NCBI RefSeq assembly: GCF_017313085.1
Contig: NZ_JAFLNF010000003.1
Span: 124,001 to 188,000 of the forward strand
Length of the DNA stretch: 64,000 nucleotides
Direction of reading: 5' to 3'
Source of the DNA: Roseibium limicola
GTDB taxonomy: Bacteria; Pseudomonadota; Alphaproteobacteria; Rhizobiales; Stappiaceae
Position 1 is the stretch's first letter. Each line of letters opens with the position of its first letter. The notes under the pieces are model-generated. The model ran no database searches and was not told the origin of the DNA. It worked only from the letters and a program-made list of their open reading frames with translations. Below are positions 17,609 through 26,233 of the stretch, one piece after another. The translations under genes were made by a program, and so were the position numbers.

Positions 17609-20197
17609 TCAACTCTCCCGCTCTTCGACGATACGTCCTTGATCCAGAACTATTTTCTGCTCGAATTCGTCGCCGACTGTCGCACTCGACGCGCCAAAGA
17701 TCAGAGTGCGCCCTGACAGCAGCTCGCGCAGCACGGCGCGCGCCTTCTTGTCATCTTCGCCAAGACCGGTCGCGATATCATCGAGAATGGTCACCCGCGC
17801 ATTCTTCAGCAGCGCCCGCACCACTGCCAGCCTCCGGCGCTGGCTTGCCGACAGCCGTGAACCAGAGACACCGACGTGGTAATCGAACCCAGCATAGACA
17901 ATTGGCTCCCGCAGGCCATTCTCCTCAACCATGGACCGGATAACCTCGTCGATCCGCTGACGTGCATCGCGCCGGTCTACACGGGCGCGACCGAACAGCA
18001 GATTATCCTCGATCGTCAGGGACGGCAGATAGACCTTGGGGTCGATGGCTTCGAAATCGGGAGATTTGTCGACAACCTCCTTTAGGAAGGTCTGCCGCGC
18101 CTCGATCATTTCCTTGCGCATTTCATCGTCCAGAACGCCCAGACGATGGCGCGCGGGCACCATCTTGAGGGCCAGACGAATCAGCTTCATCTTATCTTCG
18201 TCTGCCAGTCCCGGCTTGGCGCTGGCAGACTTGGCCAAGCGTATGATGCGTTCGTAGTCGGGCAACTCCTCCTGAGTAATGAAGGAGTAAGTGCCCAGAA
18301 GCCCGCTGTCGCCACTGACGTTGGCAAAAAGCTCGACCATGGTTTCAGCGATCTTCTGACCGATGTCCTGCAGCTTCTTGTCCAGCTTCTGCTCAGCCAG
18401 GAAGACCCTGACCTCCGGGATGGCGGACACTTCGTCCATCCGCATGTCTGCGTCGGAAGGCACCGCGAAGAAAAGGTTTTCCGCAAGAGACGCTGAATTG
18501 TTGAAGTGGTCGACCTGCCACAGCTCCGTCAGACCCGAAAGCTTCGGATCCTCGGCGATACGTGTTGCCAAAGCCTGACGAACGGCCAGAATTCGGTCGG
18601 CAAACGTGTCATTCAGGGTTGGATCCAGGCGCGACTGAAGCCCCAGGCGATAGACATCGGGTTCAAGACCAACTGTCTTCAACAGTTCCATTGCACGGGC
18701 GTTCAAGGCCTTGTCATCCCGAACCCCGGCCGCTTCCAGGTCATTCCACGGCGCGTCCAGATCGAGGATCAGGTTCTTGGTGAAGTTGGCTTCGCTCAAG
18801 CGGCGCTTGTACTCGACAAGATCGTCCCCCTCACGCTCGATTTCAGCCGTTGGACGATGGCGCAACCCGTAAAACAGATTGTCTCGAATAGTGCCGGTCC
18901 AGATGTGGACAGCCCCGCCGACATAGGCGATCTGCCGACCAAGAGTGGCTGCTGCCAGCTTTTCCAGGTCCTGTCCGCCGATTTCAACACGGCCCGACAC
19001 TGGGCTGACGAGACCGGCTGCGAGTTGCAGGATTTCCGTCCGACCGGATCCGTCGGGACCGACAATAGCGCAGGTGCTGCCTTCCTTGATCTTCAAGGTC
19101 GCATCAAACAGCTCCTGCCCGGCAGCACCGCCTGAGAAACTGACATTCTTCAGCTCCAGGTCGCCTTCCAGCGACACAGCTTCTTCGGAGGTCAGACGCT
19201 CGACGGGATAAATGTCGACCGGATCAAAGTTTTCCACGACGGTCTGATACTTGACGTCTACATCGGAGACCATCTGATAGTAGGACAGCAGCTCTTTCCA
19301 GGGACCGGCCAGGTCCTTGTAGGCAGCAATCACCGCCAGCAGCGCACCGATGCTCAAATCCCCCTGAATGACCAGATAACCGCCGATCAGATAGAAGAAG
19401 AACGGCGTCAACTGGTTCATGAAGTTATTGAGAAACTTGATGAAATACTTACGGTTGAAGATCTCGTAGCGGATGCGGAAATTCTGATAGAGCCGGTCTG
19501 AAATGTCGGAGGAATGCCAGGCAGCTGTGTCGTTGGCATGGATTTCCGGCACGCCTGTGATGCTTTCGCCCACCTTGTCGGCGATGACGCGAATATTTTT
19601 CACCCGTTCCCGCGACAGCACCACGACGCGACGCTGCAGCTTCGGGATGATGTATCCTTGGATCGGGTAGGAGGAGATCGCTGCCAACCCCAGGAGCGGA
19701 TCCTGCATGAAGATGAAGCCAAGCTGCACGACCAACATGCCGCCCTGATAGGCAGGCAGAGCGATGGCCTCGCCGATGAAGCCACCGACATCTTCCACTT
19801 CAGACGTAATCATCGGGATGATTTCGCCGGAACTGATCTTGCGGAAATGCGGAAGACGGAACCTCAGAACCCGCTGGAACAGCTCAAAGCGCAGCCGCCG
19901 CAACATGCGCTCACCCAAACGGCCCTTGTAGACGTTGAGATAGAGCTTCAGTCCATTGGAGGCGACAACCAGCCCCAGAAAACCAACGCAGAGCAGAACG
20001 AGGTAGGAGATCTGGTCGAATTCAAAGCCGAAGACTTCTCGCGGAAAACTGTCGCCCTGCACAGCGTCGTTGACGATAAGCTTGGGCAACTCGAGAAGCA
20101 CATAGCTGATCGGATAGGAGAAAACCGTGACCAGAAGGATGAAAAGCTGCTGTCGCGCGCTGAATCGCCAAATAAAGCGAAAGAGGCTCTTTTCCAT
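17609..20197 (-). CDS. Aberrant ABC exporter with split, degenerate ATPase domain
   Basis: An 862-residue protein. Residues 1-310 are an ABC-exporter transmembrane domain with five to six helices and a coupling segment. The ATPase starts near 345, but Walker A and the signature lie about 400 residues apart instead of about 100. Key residues are changed: Walker A GPDGSGRT (380-387) has Arg for Lys; the Q-loop lacks Gln (IAYVGG); the signature reads RLSASQRRR (781-789); Walker B VTILDD (802-807) has Asp for the catalytic Glu; and the switch segment TLIFGASSAT lacks His. The insert carries charged helices and two further copies of the post-Q-loop motif (see findings). The frame is intact, so the gene is conserved rather than decayed. 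It could be a regulated or inactive ABC subunit. Confidence 0.8.
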   Translation of the reverse strand: MEKSLFRFIWRFSARQQLFILLVTVFSYPISYVLLELPKLIVNDAVQGDSFPREVFGFEFDQISYLVLLCVGFLGLVVASNGLKLYLNVYKGRLGERMLRRLRFELFQRVLRFRLPHFRKISSGEIIPMITSEVEDVGGFIGEAIALPAYQGGMLVVQLGFIFMQDPLLGLAAISSYPIQGYIIPKLQRRVVVLSRERVKNIRVIADKVGESITGVPEIHANDTAAWHSSDISDRLYQNFRIRYEIFNRKYFIKFLNNFMNQLTPFFFYLIGGYLVIQGDLSIGALLAVIAAYKDLAGPWKELLSYYQMVSDVDVKYQTVVENFDPVDIYPVERLTSEEAVSLEGDLELKNVSFSGGAAGQELFDATLKIKEGSTCAIVGPDGSGRTEILQLAAGLVSPVSGRVEIGGQDLEKLAAATLGRQIAYVGGAVHIWTGTIRDNLFYGLRHRPTAEIEREGDDLVEYKRRLSEANFTKNLILDLDAPWNDLEAAGVRDDKALNARAMELLKTVGLEPDVYRLGLQSRLDPTLNDTFADRILAVRQALATRIAEDPKLSGLTELWQVDHFNNSASLAENLFFAVPSDADMRMDEVSAIPEVRVFLAEQKLDKKLQDIGQKIAETMVELFANVSGDSGLLGTYSFITQEELPDYERIIRLAKSASAKPGLADEDKMKLIRLALKMVPARHRLGVLDDEMRKEMIEARQTFLKEVVDKSPDFEAIDPKVYLPSLTIEDNLLFGRARVDRRDARQRIDEVIRSMVEENGLREPIVYAGFDYHVGVSGSRLSASQRRRLAVVRALLKNARVTILDDIATGLGEDDKKARAVLRELLSGRTLIFGASSATVGDEFEQKIVLDQGRIVEERES

Positions 20198-20269
20198 TCC
20201 CCAAACCCCGAGTTTTCAATCCCTTAATTTACGTGCATACCACAGGTCCTGCGGGCTGTAACCGCTTTG

Positions 20270-20290
20270 TCTCAAATGGATTGTTTGAGA
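20270..20290. promoter_or_regulatory. Inverted repeat TCTCAAA-N7-TTTGAGA
   Basis: Perfect 7-bp arms with a 7-bp spacer, 73 bp from the ABC transporter start and within the divergent promoter region. The spacing resembles a dimeric repressor or activator operator. Confidence 0.45.
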
Positions 20291-20292
20291 AC

Positions 20293-20312
20293 CCTCGGGA
20301 AACATACCGAGG
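20293..20312. promoter_or_regulatory. Inverted repeat CCTCGG-N8-CCGAGG
   Basis: Perfect 6-bp arms with an 8-bp spacer, starting 3 bp after the previous repeat. It could be a second operator or a small hairpin in the ABC-side leader. Confidence 0.35.
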
Positions 20313-20383
20313 CGAATGATCAAGCATTCTTGCACTTGTCCTGCCCACGCCTTATTGTCCGCGCAGAGAACACATAGTCCCCG

Positions 20384-20404
20384 GAGACGACGTTACGTCG
20401 TCTC
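20384..20404. promoter_or_regulatory. Inverted repeat GAGACGACG-TTA-CGTCGTCTC
   Basis: A perfect 9-bp inverted repeat around a 3-bp centre, 67 bp before the first glycosyltransferase start. As DNA it would be a strong operator; as RNA a tight hairpin. No T-run follows, so it is not a usual terminator. Confidence 0.5.
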
Positions 20405-20471
20405 TGCCTGGGTAAAATTTTGTCCAGCCCTGACAGGGCGCCTTCGGGTTCAGCGCAATTATTGGGGACGC

Positions 20472-21749
20472 ATGCGCTCTCATCCTCCGAAAGTCTTGAT
20501 CTACAGCCATGATTCATTCGGGCTGGGTCACCTCCGGCGTTGCCGGGCGATTGCCCATTCGTTGGTGGGAGAGTTTGAGGACATGTCTGTTCTGATACTT
20601 TCCGGATCACCGATCATCGGCAGCTTCGAGTTCCGCTCGCGGGTTGATTTCGTGCGCATTCCCGGCGTGATCAAGCTGCGCAATGGCGAATACACACCGC
20701 TATCTCTGCGTCTCAACATCGATCACACCCTGGCAATTCGGGCGTCCATCATCGAGCACACGGCCAAGGTCTTCGATCCGGATATCTTCATTGTCGACAA
20801 GGAACCGCTCGGCCTTCGTGGCGAAGTTCTGCCAACCCTGGACGCTCTGAAGGATACCCACACCCGCCTTGTTCTGGGCTTGCGTGACGTCATGGACGAC
20901 GCCGAGATCCTACAGCAGGAATGGGACCGCAAGAACGTCTATCCCGCCCTGCAAGATCTCTATGATGAAATCTGGGTCTACGGCCCTGAGGGTCTGTGCA
21001 ATCCGGTTGAGGGCGTCAAACTGCCCGAAGGCGTCACCGACAAACTGCGCTACACTGGGTATCTGCGCCGGGAACTTCCCGACGATGCCGACCAGGTGCC
21101 GACGCCAGAACCATTTGAGGGTGCGCCGTACATTCTGGTGACGCCAGGCGGTGGTGGCGACGGGGTGGAGATGGTCGACTGGGTGATGAGCGCCTATGAA
21201 AGCCGCCGTCATCCGCTCTTTCCTGCACTGATCATCCTGGGCCCTTTCATGCCGGCAGCCAGCGTTGCCGAGTTCACCGAGCGTGCCCAGCATCTGCGCG
21301 ATGTGGAGATCATCCGGTTCACACCGCAGATCGAGCCCTATCTGGACCGTGCGACCGCGATTGTTGGCATGGGTGGCTACAATACGTTTTGCGAGATCCT
21401 GTCGTTCGACAAGCCGACCCTAATGGTGCCGCGGGTCGTTCCGCGGCGTGAGCAGGCCATTCGAGCCGCGCGGGCTGAAGAATCCGGTCTCTTGACCGTT
21501 TTGCCAATCGACCTCTACCCGGATCCCGTGCGCATGGCAGATGCACTTGCTATCCTTCCGAAAGCCACCCGCCCATCTGCTGCGGGTGTCGAAAACCTGT
21601 TGCGTGGCCTCGACCTCGTCGGAGACCGGGTTACTGATATCCTGTCAGACAAGCCGGATTCAGTGCTGCCCTTCGGGCCACCAAAGGAACACGCGGACAT
21701 GGACGACCAGGACGGCGATTCAGATGAAGCAGAAGCCGTGAATTTTTAG
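20472..21749 (+). CDS. MurG-like (GT28-type) glycosyltransferase family protein
   Basis: A 425-residue two-domain GT-B protein. The N-terminal HDSFGLGHLRRC is the acceptor-side glycine loop near residue 12. The C-terminal domain has ILVTPGGGGDG near 220 and the donor-binding GMGGYNTFCEILSFDKPTLMVP near 300, as in MurG and related UDP-sugar enzymes. The tail (from about 405) is very acidic. ATG 20472, with GGGGA close upstream, replaces a longer frame. It is the first gene of a rightward cluster for glycan synthesis and is divergent from the aberrant ABC exporter. Donor and acceptor are unknown. Confidence 0.82.
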   Translation: MRSHPPKVLIYSHDSFGLGHLRRCRAIAHSLVGEFEDMSVLILSGSPIIGSFEFRSRVDFVRIPGVIKLRNGEYTPLSLRLNIDHTLAIRASIIEHTAKVFDPDIFIVDKEPLGLRGEVLPTLDALKDTHTRLVLGLRDVMDDAEILQQEWDRKNVYPALQDLYDEIWVYGPEGLCNPVEGVKLPEGVTDKLRYTGYLRRELPDDADQVPTPEPFEGAPYILVTPGGGGDGVEMVDWVMSAYESRRHPLFPALIILGPFMPAASVAEFTERAQHLRDVEIIRFTPQIEPYLDRATAIVGMGGYNTFCEILSFDKPTLMVPRVVPRREQAIRAARAEESGLLTVLPIDLYPDPVRMADALAILPKATRPSAAGVENLLRGLDLVGDRVTDILSDKPDSVLPFGPPKEHADMDDQDGDSDEAEAVNF

Positions 21750-21874
21750 CGCTCGTTTCGCCTGCCTGTCCTGTTCCACTCCATCGCCCCGGATTGCTCA
21801 GGTTGTTGCAAGAGCTCCCACTTTCACTCGGTTCATACGACCTGCAGCTCTAGAAAAAGAAGATCGTTCGTTCC

Positions 21875-23095
21875 ATGTCCCGCATCGCAGTCGTGGTCAA
21901 AGGCTATCCCCGCCTGTCCGAAACATTCATCGCCCAAGAAATGCTTGGACTGGAGCAACGCGGCATCCCGATCCTGATCGTGGCCCTGCGCAAGCCCTAC
22001 GATCCGTTCATTCATGAGCTGCATCGGCAGATCAAGGCCGACGTGCTCTATTTGCCAGAGTATGTGAAAGACGATCCGGCGCGGGTGGCGCGGGCCAAAC
22101 GCTGGGCGGAGAAACAGCCGACCTACGCATCGGCAAAAGCTCTCTTTGATGCAGACTACGCTCAAGAGAGCAATGCAGGGCGCCAGCGGCGTTGGGCGCA
22201 GGGCTGTGTGTTTGCCCATGAGCTGCCCGACGACATCAGTTGGATCCACACCCACTACCTGCACACGCCCTGTTCCGTGTCGCGCTATGCGGCGCACCTG
22301 AGCGACCGCCAATGGTCGTTTTCTGCTCACGCCAAAGACATCTGGACCAGTGAAGAGTGGGATCTGCGCGCCAAGCTGAACGACAGCGCTTGGGGCGTCA
22401 CCTGCACAGGCGTCAACGCCGCCCATCTGAAGGGCCTATGCGATGATCCGGACAAGATCGAGCTGGTCTATCACGGATTGGATTTTTCCGGTTTTCCGGA
22501 ACCGTCCGGCGCCCCCTCGCAACGTGATGGATCGGGAGAGCCCATACGCATCGTCTCCGTCGGACGTGCAGTCGCCAAGAAAGGGTATGACGATCTGCTG
22601 ACAGCTCTGGCACAGTTGCCCGACACGCTGAACTGGCAGTTCACCCACATCGGCGGTGGAGAATTATCAGAGGCCCTGAAAGCTCAGGCCGACCAGCTCG
22701 GCTTGAGTGAGCGGGTCATCTGGCGCGGGGCCCAGCCGCGCGAAACGGTGATCGAAACGCTGCAGCGGGCTGATCTGTTCGTTCTGCCATCCAAGATCAC
22801 TCCTTCTGGCGACCGCGATGGATTACCTAACGTTTTGATGGAAGCCCAGTCGTTAGGACTTTGCTGCCTGTCCACCCAAGTCTCTGCCATTCCGGAGTTG
22901 ATTACCAATGGTCAGACCGGCTGCCTTGTTGCGCCTGGCGCGCCTGATGCCTTGGCGCCGGCGCTGGCCAAGTTGATCGTAGAACCTGAAACCCGTGCTA
23001 CCCTCGGCCGCAACGCCAGTGCTCACGTCCGCAAGGCATTTTCTGCCAATCCGGGTCTCGATCATCTGGCAGGAAAATTCTCCAAGATCCTCTGA
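21875..23095 (+). CDS. Glycosyltransferase family 4 protein
   Basis: A 406-residue GT-B retaining glycosyltransferase. The N-terminal YPRLSETFIAQEM is the pattern of exopolysaccharide GT4 enzymes. The donor domain begins at IRIVSVGRAVAKKGYDDLL near residue 230. It carries the diagnostic GLPNVLMEAQSLGLCCLST, with the EX7E-type glutamates represented by the E in LMEAQ, followed by IPELITNG-type sequence. It lies 125 bp after the previous gene and 20 bp before the next. It is likely cytoplasmic and acts on a lipid-linked or nucleotide-sugar intermediate. Confidence 0.88.
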   Translation: MSRIAVVVKGYPRLSETFIAQEMLGLEQRGIPILIVALRKPYDPFIHELHRQIKADVLYLPEYVKDDPARVARAKRWAEKQPTYASAKALFDADYAQESNAGRQRRWAQGCVFAHELPDDISWIHTHYLHTPCSVSRYAAHLSDRQWSFSAHAKDIWTSEEWDLRAKLNDSAWGVTCTGVNAAHLKGLCDDPDKIELVYHGLDFSGFPEPSGAPSQRDGSGEPIRIVSVGRAVAKKGYDDLLTALAQLPDTLNWQFTHIGGGELSEALKAQADQLGLSERVIWRGAQPRETVIETLQRADLFVLPSKITPSGDRDGLPNVLMEAQSLGLCCLSTQVSAIPELITNGQTGCLVAPGAPDALAPALAKLIVEPETRATLGRNASAHVRKAFSANPGLDHLAGKFSKIL

Positions 23096-23115
23096 CCTTT
23101 CAAGAGAGCGCGCTC

Positions 23116-24261
23116 GTGCAAATTGCCTTCACAGCCCCAATGAAGCCGCTCGACGATCCGGTGCCTTCCGGCGACCGGACCATGGGGCGTCTGATCGTTC
23201 AGGCGCTTGAACTGGCCGGACATGAGGTCACAACCGCAACCCGGTTTCGCGCCTGGCTGCGCGATCCGACAAGCACCGGGTTTGCCGACCTGAAGGATGC
23301 TGCCTTGGCCGAGGCACAACGGATCGGTGACAGCTGGAAGGCAAGTGGCACGCGGCCCGATCTTTTCCTGACATATCACCTGTATCACAAGGCACCGGAC
23401 TGGATCGGCCCGGCTCTGGCGAAGCGCTTCGCCATTCCCTATGCAGTGATCGAGGCAAGCCGCGCGCCAAAACGCCAGACCGGCCCCTGGGCGCCGGGGT
23501 TCGCAGCAGCAGACGCAGCCCTTGCGCGTGCCGATCAGGTAGCCGCTCTGCATGCAGCAGACGCCCAATGCCTGGCCGCCCTGCTGCCACCTCGCCGGCT
23601 TCAGGTTCTGCTGCCGTTTCTTGACACCTCGCCCTTCGGTAACGCGGCCAGTGCGCCGCGCCTACCTCAAGATCACGCTCCCCGGCTGCTGGCAGTTGGC
23701 ATGATGCGAGAAGGCGACAAGGCACGATCCTACGAAATTCTGGCGGAGGCACTGGGGCACATTCTGGACCTCCCCTGGAGCCTCACCATCGTCGGCGACG
23801 GACCGGCACGCACGCATGTGGAGCAGCTGTTTCCGCCCGAGCGTGTGACCTTCACCGGAGCGACTGCGCCGGAAAACATACCGGACATCTATGCAGCGCA
23901 CGACCTATTCGTCTGGCCTGCCATCCGGGAAGCGTTCGGCTTCGTCTTTCTGGAAGCCCAGGCGAGCGGGCTTGGCGTCATCGCCGGAAACACCTTCGGC
24001 GTGCCGGATATCGTCAAGGACGGGGAAACCGGCCTGCTGGCCCCTGAAGGCGACGCCATGGCCCTTGCGCTGAAACTGCGCGAGGCCCTGAGCAACCCGG
24101 AGCGCATCGCGAACATGGGGCATGCCGCAGCGGACCACATCCGTCAACGACATACCTTGCAAGAAGGTGCCCGCAGGCTGTCGGCTTTTCTGGAAGCCGC
24201 CCAGGACCAGTTCTGGGAACGCTCTCCCAACAACAGATCCTTCACCGTCGAGGGTTCATGA
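23116..24261 (+). CDS. Glycosyltransferase family 4-like protein
   Basis: A 381-residue GT-B protein. The C-terminal half is clear: LLAVGMMREGDKARSYEIL near 195, LTIVGDGPARTHVE, and the donor motif REAFGFVFLEAQASGLGVIAG near 273-293 with both EX7E glutamates (E274 and E282 by rough count). The N-terminus APMKPLDDPVPSGDRTMGRLI matches GT4 enzymes that act on short glycans. The start is GTG 23116. It overlaps the next gene by 4 bp (ATGA), so the two are probably coupled. Confidence 0.86.
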   Translation: MQIAFTAPMKPLDDPVPSGDRTMGRLIVQALELAGHEVTTATRFRAWLRDPTSTGFADLKDAALAEAQRIGDSWKASGTRPDLFLTYHLYHKAPDWIGPALAKRFAIPYAVIEASRAPKRQTGPWAPGFAAADAALARADQVAALHAADAQCLAALLPPRRLQVLLPFLDTSPFGNAASAPRLPQDHAPRLLAVGMMREGDKARSYEILAEALGHILDLPWSLTIVGDGPARTHVEQLFPPERVTFTGATAPENIPDIYAAHDLFVWPAIREAFGFVFLEAQASGLGVIAGNTFGVPDIVKDGETGLLAPEGDAMALALKLREALSNPERIANMGHAAADHIRQRHTLQEGARRLSAFLEAAQDQFWERSPNNRSFTVEGS

Positions 24262-25412
24262 CCACTTCCGCCTTCATTCACGTCCAGCACCTTTTGGGCA
24301 CGGGTCACGCCGTACGCGCCACCCGTCTCGGTCAGGCTCTGGCAGCACGTGGCGTTGATGTCACGCTGGCCACCGGCAACCTGTTGCCGCCGACACTCGA
24401 CACCTCCGGACTGACGGTGGTTGACCTGCCGCCCGTGCGCTCTCCCGATGCCGTCTTCAACCGGCTGGTGACACCGGATGGCACTGAGATCGACGCCAAC
24501 TGGCGCGCGGCACGGGTAAAGGCCACGCTCACAGCCTTTTCCGCCAAGCCCTACGATCTGCTGTTGACCGAGACCTATCCCTTTGGCAGGCGGATGTTCG
24601 AGTTCGAGCTGGGAAAGCTGGTCGAGACGGCAAAGTCCAGCGCCCGACCGCCGCTGATGGCCACATCGATCCGGGATATTCTGGTGCGCAAGCAGGAGCT
24701 GTGGAAGGAAGAATGGATGGCCGACAAGGCCCTCGCCTTCTACGATCGGGTTCTTGTTCATTCCGATCCGGCTTTCGTGCAGCTCTCCGACAGCTTTCCC
24801 TTTGCTGACAAGATCGATCATCTGGTGCGTTACACCGGCTATGTCGGAGGTGCAGCACGTGCCTCCTCGACGGGCCATGACGGGATGGATGAGGTCGTCA
24901 TCTCCTGTGGTGGCGGAGCTGTCGCGAGGGGCCTTCTGGAAGCAGCCCTTGTCGCGCGAACCTTGTCCGCCGTTTGCGGCGACGCCACCTGGCGCATTCT
25001 GGTGGGCCATGACATTTCCGAGGAGGCGTTTCTCAACTATCGCAACCGTGCTGGCGACGGGGTCATCGTCGAGCGCGCCCGACCGGATTTTCCAGACCTG
25101 CTCAAGCGGGCAAAGTTGTCAATCAGCCAGGCGGGTTACAACACCGTACTGGATCTGCTGATTGCCGGAACGCCATCGGTTCTCGTGCCCTTTGCCCAGG
25201 CCAAGGAAACCGAGCAGTCGCAGCGGGCCGAGGCCCTGGCTAAACACGGTCGTGCGGTGGTTGTCGCTGAAGACGGCATCACACCTGCGCAGCTGGCGGA
25301 AGCAGCCGATGCGGCTCTTGCCCTGCCGCGCGAATCGGCGGAAGTGCGGCTCGGCGGCGCTGAAGCAAGCGCAGATATTCTCTTGGCTGATCTGAAGGAG
25401 CGCTTCGGGTGA
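24258..25412 (+). CDS. MurG-like (GT28-type) glycosyltransferase, second copy
   Basis: A 384-residue GT-B protein. The start HVQHLLGTGHAVRATRLGQAL carries the glycine loop near residue 14. The donor domain has VVISCGGGAVARGLL near 215 and LSISQAGYNTVLDLLIAGTPSVLVP near 290, the MurG-type nucleotide-sugar site. It differs from the MurG-like protein at 20472 enough not to be a recent duplicate. It is joined by 4-bp overlaps to the genes on both sides. Confidence 0.83.
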   Translation: MTTSAFIHVQHLLGTGHAVRATRLGQALAARGVDVTLATGNLLPPTLDTSGLTVVDLPPVRSPDAVFNRLVTPDGTEIDANWRAARVKATLTAFSAKPYDLLLTETYPFGRRMFEFELGKLVETAKSSARPPLMATSIRDILVRKQELWKEEWMADKALAFYDRVLVHSDPAFVQLSDSFPFADKIDHLVRYTGYVGGAARASSTGHDGMDEVVISCGGGAVARGLLEAALVARTLSAVCGDATWRILVGHDISEEAFLNYRNRAGDGVIVERARPDFPDLLKRAKLSISQAGYNTVLDLLIAGTPSVLVPFAQAKETEQSQRAEALAKHGRAVVVAEDGITPAQLAEAADAALALPRESAEVRLGGAEASADILLADLKERFG

Positions 25413-26185
25413 ACGAAGATCTTGACCGCTTCAAGCGGCAGCTGACTGCCCATCTCGACTGGTTTTCCGAGCGGGGCCGCAAAGTTCGCTTCTGGTGGCG
25501 CGATGATGATGCCATTGAGCCGACGCCTGACCTTGAGCGGCTTCTGACGCTCGCCAACAGCCACCAGGTGGAAGTTGCGATGGCGGTCATTCCCAAGGAT
25601 GCCACGCAAGCGCTGGCCGACCGGCTGCAAGACGAGCGTTATGCGGTTGTCCTGCAACACGGATGGCAGCACCGCAACTTTCAGGACAAGTCCAAGGGCG
25701 AAAAAGCCGCCGAGCTTGGAAGCCGTCGTAATCTCGATGATCTGTTGCCGCAGCTTCGCGATGGCAAGGCGCGCCTCGATGACCTTTTTGGCCAGCGCTT
25801 CGTGCCTGCCGTGGTGCCGCCGTGGAACCGGATTGCTCCGGCTGTTATCCGCGCGCTGCCGGACTTGGGTCTGACGGGCCTTTCCACGTTCACCTGGATG
25901 CATTTTCCGCGCGACCTCTCCGGGCTGACGCAGGTTCAGTCCCATGTCGACATCATCAAGTGGAAAAAACAGCGCCGTTTCATCGGATGGGAAAGTGCCC
26001 GCCTGCGGTTCGATCTACAGTTGGCCCGACGCCGGACCAACCCGCAGGAGCCGCTCGGCATTCTGTCGCATCACATGGCACACGATGAAGGGTGTTACGA
26101 ATTTCTTGACGCGTTCCTCAGCATCGCGGCCCATCACCCGGGCGCTGAGTGGCCCCATGTCGCCGATTTGTTTCGCGGCAAATGA
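25409..26185 (+). CDS. Polysaccharide deacetylase family protein (WalW-like)
   Basis: A 258-residue protein of the NodB-homology superfamily. RFWWRDDDAIEPT near residues 27-39 gives the metal/base aspartates. LQHGWQHRNF near 82 gives the histidine motif, and VPPWNRI near 138 the catalytic-pocket block. It would remove N- or O-acetyl groups from a glycan made by the four upstream glycosyltransferases. The start is GTG 25409, overlapping the preceding stop. No signal peptide is visible, so it may act in the cytoplasm on a lipid-linked precursor. Confidence 0.8.
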   Translation: MNEDLDRFKRQLTAHLDWFSERGRKVRFWWRDDDAIEPTPDLERLLTLANSHQVEVAMAVIPKDATQALADRLQDERYAVVLQHGWQHRNFQDKSKGEKAAELGSRRNLDDLLPQLRDGKARLDDLFGQRFVPAVVPPWNRIAPAVIRALPDLGLTGLSTFTWMHFPRDLSGLTQVQSHVDIIKWKKQRRFIGWESARLRFDLQLARRRTNPQEPLGILSHHMAHDEGCYEFLDAFLSIAAHHPGAEWPHVADLFRGK

Positions 26186-26205
26186 CCGTTTGGAATTGAC
26201 ACGAA

Positions 26206-26233
26206 ATAATAGCTGACTTAAGTCAGCCATTAT
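26206..26233. promoter_or_regulatory. Palindromic operator overlapping a start codon
   Basis: A perfect 16-bp palindrome (26212-26227, half-site GCTGACTT) extends to 28 bp with one mismatched pair. It reaches into ATG 26232. A TTGACA box (26196-26201) is followed 17 bp later by TAAGTC (26219-26224) inside the palindrome. It is the expected site for autoregulation by the MarR domain encoded downstream. Confidence 0.65.

Noticed and set aside
20198..20471. Search for a CRP-type cAMP site beside the cyclase cluster
   Set aside because: No TGTGA-N6-TCACA-like sequence was found in the divergent promoter region.
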